Source: Bacillus massilioanorexius
GTDB lineage: Bacteria; Bacillota; Bacilli; Bacillales; DSM-1321
Reading direction: 5' to 3'
DNA length: 64,000 nt
NCBI RefSeq assembly: GCF_902374955.1
Contig: NZ_CABKRX010000039.1
Coordinates: 1 to 64,000, forward strand
The position numbers and the translations under genes are program-made. The notes beneath the pieces are model-generated. The model worked only from the letters and a program-made list of their open reading frames with translations. It was not told the DNA's origin and did not search any database. Within the stretch, counting starts at the first letter, position 1. Each line of letters starts with the position of its first letter. Below, piece after piece: positions 6,881 through 15,053 of this stretch.

Positions 6881-8767
6881 ATGAGAAATAAAAAATTACT
6901 ACTAGTAACAAGTGTTTTTACCACTATTGCTCTAACTCTATCATCTTTGAATTTTAATCCACAAGTACATGCAGAAACGCATAGCATAGCCAAGTCTATG
7001 ATAAAAGACTTGAAAACAAAACCGATTTATTCTTACAAGGACGCTATTCGCGAGACAGTTTTTGTAGAATCTAGCCTTGATACTGATAAGAACGGCGAGA
7101 AGGACCGAATTGCAGTAGATATTATCCGTCCTAAAGAATCAAATGGCAGACTCAAGGTACCAGTTATAATGGATGCAAGCCCATATTATGAGAGTATGGG
7201 TAGGGGAAATGAGAGTGAAATAAAGGATCAAAATAAAGATGGAATCAACGAGAAATTTCCTCTCTACTATGATAATTATTTCGTTCCTAGAGGGTATGCT
7301 GTTGTATTACCGGAAATGGTAGGTACTAATCAATCGGACGGATGTCCTACTACTGGTGGTTATGAAGAAATTGAAAGCATAAAAGTCGTTGTTGATTGGT
7401 TAAACGGAAGAGCGAAAGCATGGGATAAAAACAATCAAAAAGTCAGTGCAAAGTGGTCTACTGGTGATGTGGGCATGATTGGGAAATCATATGATGGAAC
7501 TTTAGCAAATGGGGTTGCAGCTACTGGAGTAGAAGGCTTAAAGACAATTGTTCCTATAGGAGCAATAAGTAGTTGGTACAATTATTATCGTCATGAAGGA
7601 CTTACATATTATAATAATGGTCCGAGTGGTTTAGCAAGTCGAGTCGTAAGTAGTACTCGAAAACAAGCTTGTCAGCCAGTTTTCGATCGTTTAAAAGCTG
7701 AATCAGATGATCAAACAGGAGACTATAATTCTTTTTGGGATGAGAGAAACTATGTAAAAGATGCCAAAAAGGTTAAAGCGAGTGTATTCGCTGTTCATGG
7801 ATTAAATGATTATAACGTTAAAATGAACCATTTGGCAGATTGGTGGAATGAGCTCTCCAAAAATAAAGTACCAAGAAAGCTATGGCTTACACAAACCGGT
7901 CATGTCGATCCTTTTGATTTCCGCCGAGCTGAATGGGTAGATACATTGCACCAGTGGTTTGATTATTGGTTAATGGATATCGATAATGGAATCATGGATC
8001 AACCTGCTGTTGATATTGAACGAGGGGCAGATGAATGGCAAACTCAGTCATCTTGGCCAGCTAAAGAAGCAAAAGAAATTAAAATAAATTTGGCGCCCGG
8101 GAAAAATGTCAGTTCAAATGGGACACTGACTACAAGCCCTGTTAAAGGAAAGCCTACACTTAACTTTACTGATAATCCTAAACAAACAGAGAAAGAAATG
8201 GTTACAAATGAAACGACAGTTAGATCCGATCGAATGGTATTTCTGACAGATACATTAAAAAATGATGTTCAATTAAGTGGAATACCTGAAATCTCACTTC
8301 GTGCAAATGTCGATAAGGAAGATTCTAATCTGACCGTTTTAATTGTTGATTATGGCATGGATACCAGAGTCAATCATGAGGGCAGAGGTGAAGGTATTGA
8401 AACATTGTCTACAGAAAGTTGCTGGGGTGAAAGCAGTGAAACGGATGATGCTTGCTATAAAGATACAAAAAAAACGACTCACGCAGCTCCATATGAAGTT
8501 GTAACAAGAGGTTGGTTTGATCCGAAAAATTGGAAATCACTTTCAAAAGAAGAACCATTAACAATAGGTAAGAATTATAAGTTTGAGTGGCATGCATTGC
8601 CTGAAGATTATATATTTAAGAAAGGTCATCGAATGGGTGTCATCATTGCTGGAAGTGATTCTAGACGAACGATACCTTCTTCCACAGGTGCAACATTTGA
8701 AGTGCAACTCGGGCAAAGCTATATTAAACTACCGATAGTACATGGAAAAAAAGCAATAGATTTTTAA
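6881..8767 (+). CDS. secreted Xaa-Pro dipeptidyl-peptidase (S15 / CocE-NonD hydrolase)
   Basis: Serine peptidase of 628 residues that should release X-Pro dipeptides from peptide N-termini. Residues 1-31 form a signal peptide ending VHA, so it is secreted, unlike the cytoplasmic lactococcal PepX. The alpha/beta-hydrolase domain has nucleophile S203 in GKSYDG, D310 in HGLNDYN and H341 in TQTGHVDP. From about residue 400 follows the beta-rich C-terminal domain typical of S15 enzymes (SDRMVFLTDTL to GHRMGVIIAGSD). Start ATG 6881 follows GGAGGGATAGG. It has its own transcription unit, ending at the hairpin near 8949. The exact substrate cannot be read; other CocE-like esterases share this fold. 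Confidence 0.88.
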   Translation: MRNKKLLLVTSVFTTIALTLSSLNFNPQVHAETHSIAKSMIKDLKTKPIYSYKDAIRETVFVESSLDTDKNGEKDRIAVDIIRPKESNGRLKVPVIMDASPYYESMGRGNESEIKDQNKDGINEKFPLYYDNYFVPRGYAVVLPEMVGTNQSDGCPTTGGYEEIESIKVVVDWLNGRAKAWDKNNQKVSAKWSTGDVGMIGKSYDGTLANGVAATGVEGLKTIVPIGAISSWYNYYRHEGLTYYNNGPSGLASRVVSSTRKQACQPVFDRLKAESDDQTGDYNSFWDERNYVKDAKKVKASVFAVHGLNDYNVKMNHLADWWNELSKNKVPRKLWLTQTGHVDPFDFRRAEWVDTLHQWFDYWLMDIDNGIMDQPAVDIERGADEWQTQSSWPAKEAKEIKINLAPGKNVSSNGTLTTSPVKGKPTLNFTDNPKQTEKEMVTNETTVRSDRMVFLTDTLKNDVQLSGIPEISLRANVDKEDSNLTVLIVDYGMDTRVNHEGRGEGIETLSTESCWGESSETDDACYKDTKKTTHAAPYEVVTRGWFDPKNWKSLSKEEPLTIGKNYKFEWHALPEDYIFKKGHRMGVIIAGSDSRRTIPSSTGATFEVQLGQSYIKLPIVHGKKAIDF

Positions 8768-8948
8768 ATAGTGAATAGGGCTGACTGAATAGTGATTTTA
8801 TCACTATAAGAGTTCCTTAAACTTTATGTTATCTTGACGTATTTTGCCTAAGGGGTATTCTTATGTTACTCGTATTGTCCTATACATCGCTTTATTTTAC
8901 ACTTTGGGATGAGGTAAGAAAGAGTATAAAAATCATATAAAATGTAAA

Positions 8949-8992
8949 AGGGTGTCCATCAAATTTTTCCTTTTTGGACACCTTCATTTATT
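8949..8992 (+). terminator. terminator downstream of the Xaa-Pro peptidase
   Basis: A 10-bp stem (AGGGTGTCCA with TGGACACCTT) and T-rich tail. The segment AAAATGTAA-AGGGTGTCCATCA recurs almost unchanged at 14738-14759. The rest of 8768-9097 holds only a small hairpin near 8793 (ATAGTGA/TCACTAT). Confidence 0.75.
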
Positions 8993-9097
8993 TTGGGAAG
9001 AAAGCTACTATTTTTCTTTTTTTATTACATAATGTAATATAACAATAACTTTAACATTCATGTTAAGGTTTTTTATTTGAAAAAGGGAGATGTTCCA

Positions 9098-9457
9098 ATG
9101 AGTAACAATGAATCTATCTATATAGGAAAAACGACTAAAGAAATGAATCAATTTTTTGGTGAATCTTTCTTTCCTGAATTTCAGACAATTGCTATGATGA
9201 TTTTTGAAAATGAAAAAAAGGTAGAGTTTCAAGAGTTTCAAGTATTTAAAGAGCAACATGTTGAAAAAGGCGAGGTTCTTTCATATAACCTTACATGTAT
9301 GAGAGATGATAGAGAATTACCTTTAATTAATATATGTGGTACACAAGTAGTGGATTCTAGGGAACCGTTAAAAATTATTTTAGATTATTTAACATTAGAT
9401 GGGCAGCTAAAGGAAGAATATATTTTATTTGAAGATGGAGAGTTCTTTTTTAATTAA
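9098..9457 (+). CDS. hypothetical protein, 119 residues
   Basis: I do not recognise a family. The ATG at 9098 is preceded by GGGAGA at proper spacing, which favours it over a TTG 21 bases earlier. The protein is soluble and acidic with no signal or membrane segment: MSNNESIYIGKTTKEMNQFF at the N-terminus, an aromatic and glutamate-rich C-terminus (YILFEDGEFFFN). Predicted alternating strands suggest a small alpha/beta fold. It is flanked by terminator hairpins at 8949 and 9521, so it forms a single-gene unit. Confidence 0.6.
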   Translation: MSNNESIYIGKTTKEMNQFFGESFFPEFQTIAMMIFENEKKVEFQEFQVFKEQHVEKGEVLSYNLTCMRDDRELPLINICGTQVVDSREPLKIILDYLTLDGQLKEEYILFEDGEFFFN

Positions 9458-9520
9458 TGGGTGTGAGGGTATCTGTTATATTTTTTGAATTTTAGGATAA
9501 GTAAAGTTGTAATGATAGCG

Positions 9521-9585
9521 ATGAATCTCTAAAAGCTTGTAGCCATAATTACTTAAGTAATAGGATACAGTTTTTAGAGATTCAT
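9521..9585. terminator. convergent terminator hairpin between the 9.1-kb gene and thiF
   Basis: ATGAATCTCTAAAA (9521-9534) pairs with TTTTAGAGATTCAT (9572-9585), and a second palindrome ATTACTTAAGTAAT sits in the loop. Genes on both sides point towards it. Confidence 0.6.
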
Positions 9586-9600
9586 GTATGGATATTCTCA

Positions 9601-10617
9601 TTATGTATTATATTGCATGATTTTATTGTAGAGAGCTCTAGCTTCATCAGGATTGTTTGTTCCATGAATAATCGCCCTGCCATCTTTAAAAAGTACAATT
9701 CGATTTCTATCGATTGAGCAAGAAAGTAAATACGAATTCATAACACAATCGGATATGATATTTTGTACCCGTTCATATACACTTTGAATGGATATATGAC
9801 GTTCAGCAGCTGGTCGAATTTGCACGGCATCTCGTCCGCAAAGAATATCTGTTTTTGTTGAATAATTCATGGAAAGGAATGGATATGTTCTATCATCACC
9901 ACAGCTTAAACAGTTTTTCTTTTTTAAACTGTTGATATTGATTGCTGAGTTTTCTCCTTTCCAAATGTCAAAAGATCTTAATATAGGGTCAAAAAATGTA
10001 TTCGTTATTACTTGTAAACCTTGTGTTACTTGATATGAAGCAACAAGTTGAACAATAGGACTGATGACACCGACTGTATCACAGGTCATTTGCTGATTTG
10101 TCACATGATCAATAAGGCAGTGTAGGCATGGAGTTTTATCAGGTATAACCGTAAATTGTAAACCATAGCTGCTGACACATGCTCCAAAAACAAAGGGTTT
10201 GTTATGTTTAACGGCAGCATCATTTACAATTAATCTGGTTTCGAAGTTATCTGTTGCATCGATGATGAGATCTACACCAGCTATTATGCGTTCAATATTT
10301 AATGTGTTAACATCCATAATCCACGATACTATATCAATTTCGCTATTTATACTTTGCAATCGTTCCTTAGCAGCTATCACTTTTGGAAGCTTATTAACTG
10401 CATCTCTTTCTGTATATAATTGCTGTCTTTGCAAATTACTCCATTCTACATAATCACGGTCGACAATGGTTATTTTACCTGCACCAGCTCTTGTTAACAT
10501 TTCGGCACTTGCTGAACCAAGTGCTCCAGCTCCTATAATTAAAACATGTGCTTCTTGTATTTGCTTTTGACCAATCCTACCTATAAATCGTTCTTGCTTA
10601 GCGTAACGATTTATCAA
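9601..10617 (-). CDS. thiF: ThiS adenylyltransferase ThiF
   Basis: E1-like enzyme of 338 residues that adenylates the C-terminal glycine of ThiS so it can accept sulphur for thiazole synthesis. The Rossmann loop is G29-A-G-A-L-G34; the NLQRQQLY arginine region (61-68) and D120-A-T-D-N are conserved. Zinc is held by C164xxC167 and C236xxC239. Residues beyond about 245 form the extra C-terminal domain seen in Bacillus ThiF rather than MoeB. It overlaps thiG by 4 bases (last gene of the operon) and is controlled by the TPP riboswitch at 12470-12566. Because thiG and thiS are adjacent, ThiF is preferred over MoeB or HesA. Confidence 0.93.
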   Translation of the reverse strand: MINRYAKQERFIGRIGQKQIQEAHVLIIGAGALGSASAEMLTRAGAGKITIVDRDYVEWSNLQRQQLYTERDAVNKLPKVIAAKERLQSINSEIDIVSWIMDVNTLNIERIIAGVDLIIDATDNFETRLIVNDAAVKHNKPFVFGACVSSYGLQFTVIPDKTPCLHCLIDHVTNQQMTCDTVGVISPIVQLVASYQVTQGLQVITNTFFDPILRSFDIWKGENSAININSLKKKNCLSCGDDRTYPFLSMNYSTKTDILCGRDAVQIRPAAERHISIQSVYERVQNIISDCVMNSYLLSCSIDRNRIVLFKDGRAIIHGTNNPDEARALYNKIMQYNT

Positions 10618-11381
10618 GATGTCACCATTCCTGTTATAGGGCTACTTGCTTCCCCATAGTTTTTCTCTGGTATTCTTCCTGCTTCGAAACCTAATTGTCC
10701 TGCCTCGATTGCTAGTTTCATAGCGATAGCCATTTTTATAGGGTCTTTCGCATTCGCGACAGCTGTATTCAATAAGACCCCATCGGCTCCTAATTCCATA
10801 GCGAATGCAGCATCTTTAGGTGAACCGATACCAGCATCAACAATGACTGGAACAGAAGATTGTTCAATGATGAATTGTAAATTTAATGGATTCATTAGAC
10901 CTTTACCCGAACCTATTGGGGAGGCACCAGGCATAATAGCATGTACTCCAAGTTGTTCAAGTCGCTTCGCTAAGACAACATCATCCGATGTATAGGGAAG
11001 AACTATAAAACCTTCTTCTAGTAGCATTTCTGATGCTTTTAACGTTTCTATAGGATCAGGTAAAAGGGAGCGATCACAGCCGATTACTTCTACTTTTATC
11101 ATATCGCATAAACCAGAAGCTTTAGCTAATTTAGCTATTCTTACTGCTTCTTCAGCGGTCTTTGCTCCGGCAGTGTTAGGCAATAATTTGTATTTAGTCA
11201 AATCTAAGTGTTCCAAAAAATTGGGCTGACTTTCTTCAAAGATTTTCATTCTTCGCACGGCGAATGTTAAAATTTCAGCACCAGATACGGCAACTGCTTC
11301 TTTTTGAATTTCAAATGATGGATATTTACCTGTGCCAAGTAAAAGTCTTGATTGAAATGAATGATGGGCTATTTTTAACAT
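10614..11381 (-). CDS. thiG: thiazole synthase ThiG
   Basis: TIM-barrel enzyme of 255 residues that condenses deoxyxylulose-5-phosphate, dehydroglycine and ThiS-thiocarboxylate sulphur into the thiazole phosphate. The Schiff-base lysine is K96 in MIKVEVIG, the same position as in the B. subtilis enzyme. Phosphate-binding loops VDAGIGSPKDAA and GVLLNTAVA are intact. It is coupled to thiF (4-base overlap) and starts a few bases after thiS. The glycine oxidase that normally makes dehydroglycine in Bacillus (ThiO) is missing from this operon. Confidence 0.95.
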   Translation of the reverse strand: MLKIAHHSFQSRLLLGTGKYPSFEIQKEAVAVSGAEILTFAVRRMKIFEESQPNFLEHLDLTKYKLLPNTAGAKTAEEAVRIAKLAKASGLCDMIKVEVIGCDRSLLPDPIETLKASEMLLEEGFIVLPYTSDDVVLAKRLEQLGVHAIMPGASPIGSGKGLMNPLNLQFIIEQSSVPVIVDAGIGSPKDAAFAMELGADGVLLNTAVANAKDPIKMAIAMKLAIEAGQLGFEAGRIPEKNYGEASSPITGMVTS

Positions 11382-11385
11382 ATAA

Positions 11386-11589
11386 TCATCCTCCTCCTAC
11401 AAAATGAACAATTTCTACAGTATCACGTTCGTTAAGCGTGACAGAATCATAGGCTTCTTTGGTTACAATTTCTTTATTTAACTCTACAATGACAATTCGA
11501 TTTTCTAGTTGATAATGCTGTAATAGATGTTGGACTGAGAGTACTTCTTGAGGTAATTCTGCTATTTTTCCATTTAGAGTGATATACAT
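11386..11589 (-). CDS. thiS: sulphur carrier protein ThiS
   Basis: Small beta-grasp (ubiquitin-like) protein of 67 residues whose C-terminal glycine is adenylated by ThiF and turned into a thiocarboxylate. The tail reads IVHFVGGG; the family normally ends in GG, so the diglycine is present with one extra glycine before it. AAAGGAGGTGAA gives better spacing for the ATG at 11589 than for the one at 11592. It stands immediately upstream of thiG in the riboswitch-controlled operon. Confidence 0.9.
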   Translation of the reverse strand: MYITLNGKIAELPQEVLSVQHLLQHYQLENRIVIVELNKEIVTKEAYDSVTLNERDTVEIVHFVGGG

Positions 11590-11593
11590 CATT

Positions 11594-11716
11594 TCACCTC
11601 CTTTTATCAGAGAAAGTTTCTTGAAAAGCTTCTAGCAAATCTTTTATCGGATAAGTTGCTGTAGAATGATGCGGATTATATAATGCTTGACTGAAAAATA
11701 GAATTCTTTCAGACTG
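11594..11716 (-). pseudogene. coding remnant at the usual thiO position
   Basis: An open stretch of 41 codons between a TAA and a TGA reads protein-like (LFFSQALYNPHH, then PIKDLLEAFQETFSDKRR) but has no start codon or ribosome-binding site. Its stop lies inside the thiS ribosome-binding site, the translational coupling expected of an upstream operon gene. In Bacillus operons thiO sits here. I cannot recognise the peptide as ThiO, so its identity is open. It is most simply the 3' end of a deleted gene. Confidence 0.4.
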
Positions 11717-11770
11717 TTAATGTATAAGGGACTTTATGCTAATTACAAAAATTCCAAAATTCATTATCTC

Positions 11771-12373
11771 TTATATGTTGTCTTTACACTTTTTATAATA
11801 AAGACTAGTGGAATCTGTTGGACTTGATGCTGAAAAAATTCCTGACATGACAGCTATTCCGTTCGCTCGAATACGCTGTAATTGATGTATGCGTTCTGGT
11901 GTAATACCACCAATAGCAAAAACGGGAATGGATAGATTCTCTTTTATTTGACGAAGAGTTTCTAATCCATTAGGAGTTTTCCCTTGTTTGCTCTTTGTTT
12001 CAAAGCAATGACCATATAAAACATAGTCAGCACCATCTGCTTCAGCTTCTGTGGCTTCTTTGAAAGTATGAACAGATTGCCCTACAGTGAAATGAGGACA
12101 TTTTTGCTTTACTTTTTTGACTGGTAGTCCATATGAAGGTAAATGAATATTTGGAATATCCATTAGTAAGGAAACATCTAATCTATTATTCATGACGATT
12201 TTTTCTTTTGGGAGGTTTCCCATTATTAAAAGCTCTAATAACTTAAGAAGTTGCTTAGTCGTTTTGGATTTTTCTCGAATGTGTATAAAGTCAATTCGAT
12301 CTTTTATTTGTAAAATGATTGATGATAGTTCATGTACAGAATGCTTGTCATCGGTTATGGCAATTAATTTCAT
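11771..12373 (-). CDS. tenI: thiazole tautomerase TenI
   Basis: TIM-barrel protein of 200 residues. TenI aromatises the thiazole phosphate made by ThiG. H122, in VLYGHCFETKSK, is at the same position as the catalytic histidine of B. subtilis TenI. True thiamine-phosphate synthase (ThiE) lacks this residue and has a different pyrophosphate-binding pattern. The phosphate loop IPVFAIGGITPER and the GIAVMSGIFSA segment are present. First gene after the TPP riboswitch and its terminator; the start ATG 12373 follows GGAGCAAGC. A 177-base gap containing the thiO-position remnant separates it from thiS. Confidence 0.9.
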   Translation of the reverse strand: MKLIAITDDKHSVHELSSIILQIKDRIDFIHIREKSKTTKQLLKLLELLIMGNLPKEKIVMNNRLDVSLLMDIPNIHLPSYGLPVKKVKQKCPHFTVGQSVHTFKEATEAEADGADYVLYGHCFETKSKQGKTPNGLETLRQIKENLSIPVFAIGGITPERIHQLQRIRANGIAVMSGIFSASSPTDSTSLYYKKCKDNI

Positions 12374-12400
12374 AATGCTTGCTCCTATTCATTTCATAAT

Positions 12401-12434
12401 AAAAAACCACTTCCAAATAAGTAGGAAAGTGGTT
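12401..12434 (-). terminator. riboswitch-controlled terminator before tenI
   Basis: On the minus strand AACCACTTTCC pairs with GGAAGTGGTT (one bulged base) and is followed by a run of T. It lies between the TPP aptamer and tenI, the expected place for an expression platform that stops transcription when thiamine pyrophosphate is bound. Confidence 0.88.
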
Positions 12435-12469
12435 GTGCGAATTAGTCCTTAAATAAGTCCAAAAAAGCC

Positions 12470-12566
12470 TTAAGCACTTCCCTACGCAGGTACGAACCTG
12501 TTCAGGTTTTGAGGGTTTGCAAGTAAACTACTTTATTCTCAGCCCTTATCAAGGGATCCCCTAGTG
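12470..12566 (-). promoter_or_regulatory. TPP (THI-box) riboswitch
   Basis: The minus strand contains the conserved THI elements in order: AGGGGATCCC, GGGCTGAGAATAAAG, ACCCTCAAAACCTGAACAGG and TACCTGCGTAGGGA. It precedes tenI-thiS-thiG-thiF and carries a terminator downstream. In this family TPP binding lowers expression of thiamine genes. All aptamer parts are present with no obvious damage. Confidence 0.96.
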
Positions 12567-12717
12567 TAAATATATGGTTGTTTCGAGTTATTAATTAAAA
12601 TAGCATGTATTTGGAAGATGTGCAAGTAGATTTTGGAAATTAAATGGTATTTATTGAGTATTAGGCTATAGTTAGAAATGCGAGTTTCTGCATAGAAGTT
12701 TATAAGATGAATAAATA

Positions 12718-12757
12718 AAAGCTTTAGAAGTAGAGTAATCCTTGTATCTAAAGCTTT
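12718..12757. terminator. hairpin between the riboswitch and the permease remnant
   Basis: AAAGCTTTAGA (12718-12728) pairs with TCTAAAGCTTT (12747-12757). It lies just past the end of the decayed permease gene on the minus strand, so it is probably that gene's old terminator. Confidence 0.55.
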
Positions 12758-12764
12758 AAATAGA

Positions 12765-13265
12765 TTATTCAGTAATCAAATTGTGAGCTGAAATATGCTT
12801 AATTCGTCCAGTGACCAACATAGATACAATTTAAGCCAATACTATAATACCAATACTATAATACCAATACATAAGGCAATCATGAACGGAATATTGACTG
12901 AGAAGACTGAATTAAATATGCCCATTTCAGAGAATAGGATGGAAGGAATGGAATTAGAAAATAGAGTACCAAAAACTCCTCCTATAAAACTCCCACGATG
13001 ACAACAGGTAAAAAGCTCAAGGTGATTTGTGTTATGAGTTGGAAAGTAGTGTAACCAAGCGCTTTTAAAATACCCAATTCTCTTTTGTGTTTAATAATCA
13101 TTGTTTTAATGATAAGGTATAAGATTAAGCTAACAGCAAGTACGGTCATAATGACAACAAGTATCATTACATAAGAAATTGATTTTATTGTAGAGCCCAT
13201 TTGACTTTGAAAAGCGGCTTCCATATCATCCTAATAATCGACATATCCGAAGCTTCAATGTGCGA
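12765..13265 (-). pseudogene. FtsX-like ABC transporter permease, decayed 3' part
   Basis: C-terminal permease region (MacB/FtsX type) in broken frames. Readable parts are ASDMSII, then DDMEAAFQSQMGS and the membrane segment to LSFLPVVIVGVL, next GGVFGTLFSNSIPSIL to FMIALCIGI, and finally GRIKHISAHNLITE with its stop. Joining them needs frame changes near 13230 and 12995. A 14-bp tandem duplication (ACTATAATACCAAT twice, 12841-12868) adds another shift, and there is one in-frame TAA near 12830. The N-terminal two thirds of the gene and any ATPase partner are absent. It is clearly non-functional. Confidence 0.82.
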
Positions 13266-13434
13266 TTATAAATGAAGCACATATATATATATATGGATTC
13301 TAAAAATTTTTTATTTTAATTCATACTTGATTTATATGAATTATATGATTAATATGGAATTATAACATGATATCTTACTTTGAATAGGCAACTAGAAAAT
13401 ATCTAACAGTCTTTGAAAAGGAGAACTCATAATC

Positions 13435-13722
13435 ATGCAATCTTTATTAGTTGTAGGTGGAGATTATTTAGGTAAAATAACTGAAAATTTGTGCAATGAA
13501 GGTTTTACAGAAATCATTCATATAAATGGAAGAAAAACTCAGATGGTTCGAAAGGAAATACCTTCTAATATTGATTTAATTTTAGTTTTAACAGACTATA
13601 TCAACCATAATTTATCAACCAATATTAAAAAAAGAGCGAATGAACAGTCTATTCCTATTTTTTATTCAAAACGGTCTTGGAGCGCTATTCATAATGAATT
13701 ACAGAAAATCAAGAGGAGCTAA
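13435..13722 (+). CDS. DUF2325 domain protein
   Basis: Small soluble protein of 95 residues. The N-terminal LLVVGGDYLGKITENLCNEG resembles a nucleotide-binding beta-alpha turn. IDLILVLTDYINHNLS and the following KKRANEQSIPIFYSKRSW match the DUF2325 pattern, in which a conserved His/Asn follows a hydrophobic strand. The biochemical role of this family is not established. AAGGAG lies 11 bases before ATG 13435. It precedes the esterase gene by 26 bases in the same direction and may share its transcript. Confidence 0.72.
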   Translation: MQSLLVVGGDYLGKITENLCNEGFTEIIHINGRKTQMVRKEIPSNIDLILVLTDYINHNLSTNIKKRANEQSIPIFYSKRSWSAIHNELQKIKRS

Positions 13723-13748
13723 ATTTAAATGGTAAGGGGATGAGCGAT

Positions 13749-14534
13749 ATGAGAGAAAACTTTGATGTAATAAAGGGAGCAGAGCCATTTTTTCATCCGG
13801 GTAATGAGATAGGTGTTCTCATTTCACATGGCTTCATGGGTACTCCACAAAGTGTACAATATGTGGGAGAAAGCTTGGCGCAATATGGCTATACAGTACT
13901 TGCCCCTAGATTAAAGGGACATGGTACACATTATTTAGATTTAGAAAAATGTACTCATGAAGATTGGTTCAACGAGCTAGAAAAGGGCTATTTTCAATTG
14001 AAGCAAACATGTGAAAATATTTATATTTTGGGGCAATCAATGGGAGGAGCTCTAGCGTTATGTCTAGCAAGTAAACACAAAGATATTAGTGGAATTATAG
14101 TTATTAATGCTGCTTTATCTGTACCTACCTATGATTATTTGAGAGAAAGAACCAGTCCTAGATATATAATTGAAGGGGAACCTGATATTAAGGCAGCAAA
14201 TGTTTACGAAATAACCTATTCAAAAGTACCCATAAAAGCGGTTCATGAACTACAAAAAATAATGGATATATCAAAAAAAGTAATACCAACGGTGCATTGT
14301 CCAGTTTTAGGAATAAAATCTGCAATAGATCATGTTGCGCCACCTGAAAATACTGATTTTATTCTTCAAAATATCAGTTCTTTACAGAAGAAATTAAAAA
14401 TATTACAGAACTCTTATCATGTGGCTTCCATGGACCATGATAAACTGAAAATAGTAGAATATAGTCAACAATTTATTGAAGAACTAGAAGGAAAAGCAAG
14501 CAAAAGAAGTAATCGATGGATGGAAAGTGTTTGA
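13749..14534 (+). CDS. alpha/beta-hydrolase, Est30-type carboxylesterase
   Basis: Serine hydrolase of 261 residues without signal peptide, so cytoplasmic. LISHGFMGTP supplies the oxyanion region; GQSMGGALAL carries the nucleophile. The acid is the Asp of KSAIDHVAPP, and the base is His in YHVASMDHD. The pattern matches monoacylglycerol-lipase / Est30 carboxylesterases of Bacillus and Geobacillus. I prefer the ATG at 13749, nine bases after AAGGGG, over the ATG at 13740 that touches it. A strong terminator follows at 14561. Confidence 0.82.
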   Translation: MRENFDVIKGAEPFFHPGNEIGVLISHGFMGTPQSVQYVGESLAQYGYTVLAPRLKGHGTHYLDLEKCTHEDWFNELEKGYFQLKQTCENIYILGQSMGGALALCLASKHKDISGIIVINAALSVPTYDYLRERTSPRYIIEGEPDIKAANVYEITYSKVPIKAVHELQKIMDISKKVIPTVHCPVLGIKSAIDHVAPPENTDFILQNISSLQKKLKILQNSYHVASMDHDKLKIVEYSQQFIEELEGKASKRSNRWMESV

Positions 14535-14560
14535 GATAGAAATATAAGTATAAACATATA

Positions 14561-14614
14561 AAAAGGAACCTCTAGAAAAGGGATATTTTATTACTTTTCA
14601 GAGGTTCCTTTTTA
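14561..14614 (+). terminator. terminator after the esterase gene
   Basis: AAAAGGAACCTCT pairs with AGAGGTTCCTTTTT, extended by further A-T pairs (GAAAAG/CTTTTC), with T-rich 3' side. Confidence 0.9.
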
Positions 14615-15053
14615 TATGATCTGCATTTTTATGGATACGATTTATGTGAGTGCTCTGACTTTCTAAAAAAGCTGATTTTTCATGCTTTGTTTTATTTTCC
14701 TTTTTGGTTAATAGAAGGAGTGGTTTGGAAATAACTTAAAATGTAAGAGGGTGTCCATCACTTGTTACTCATTGGACAGCCTCTTTTTTGTTTTTTTTTC
14801 ATTATGTTTAAAAAATATTTAATGCTGAAGTTACGACAGTTTTGATTCGTTTATTTGAAAGAGTTGAATATATGGTATAAGGAGGGGAGCTTTATTTTCA
14901 ATCATCCTATTAATTATGATATGCCTCTGTAGTATATGATTTTCTAAATTTTATAAAAATAATATTTATACAAAATATTGAATAAAAATGAACGAGCGTA
15001 TATAATATATAAAAATCAGAAAATAAAAACTTCTAGTTGAGGGAGATAAGTCT
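14615..15053. other. gene-free stretch with a second terminator-like repeat
   Basis: No supported coding sequence. At 14746-14792 AGAGG-GTGTCCA pairs with TGGACA-CCTCT (one mismatch) and is followed by about 20 T-rich bases. The preceding bases repeat the 8.94-kb terminator. The 3' part (about 14960-15040) is AT-rich promoter-like sequence (GTATATAATATATAAAAAT) before the binding-protein gene. Confidence 0.6.
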
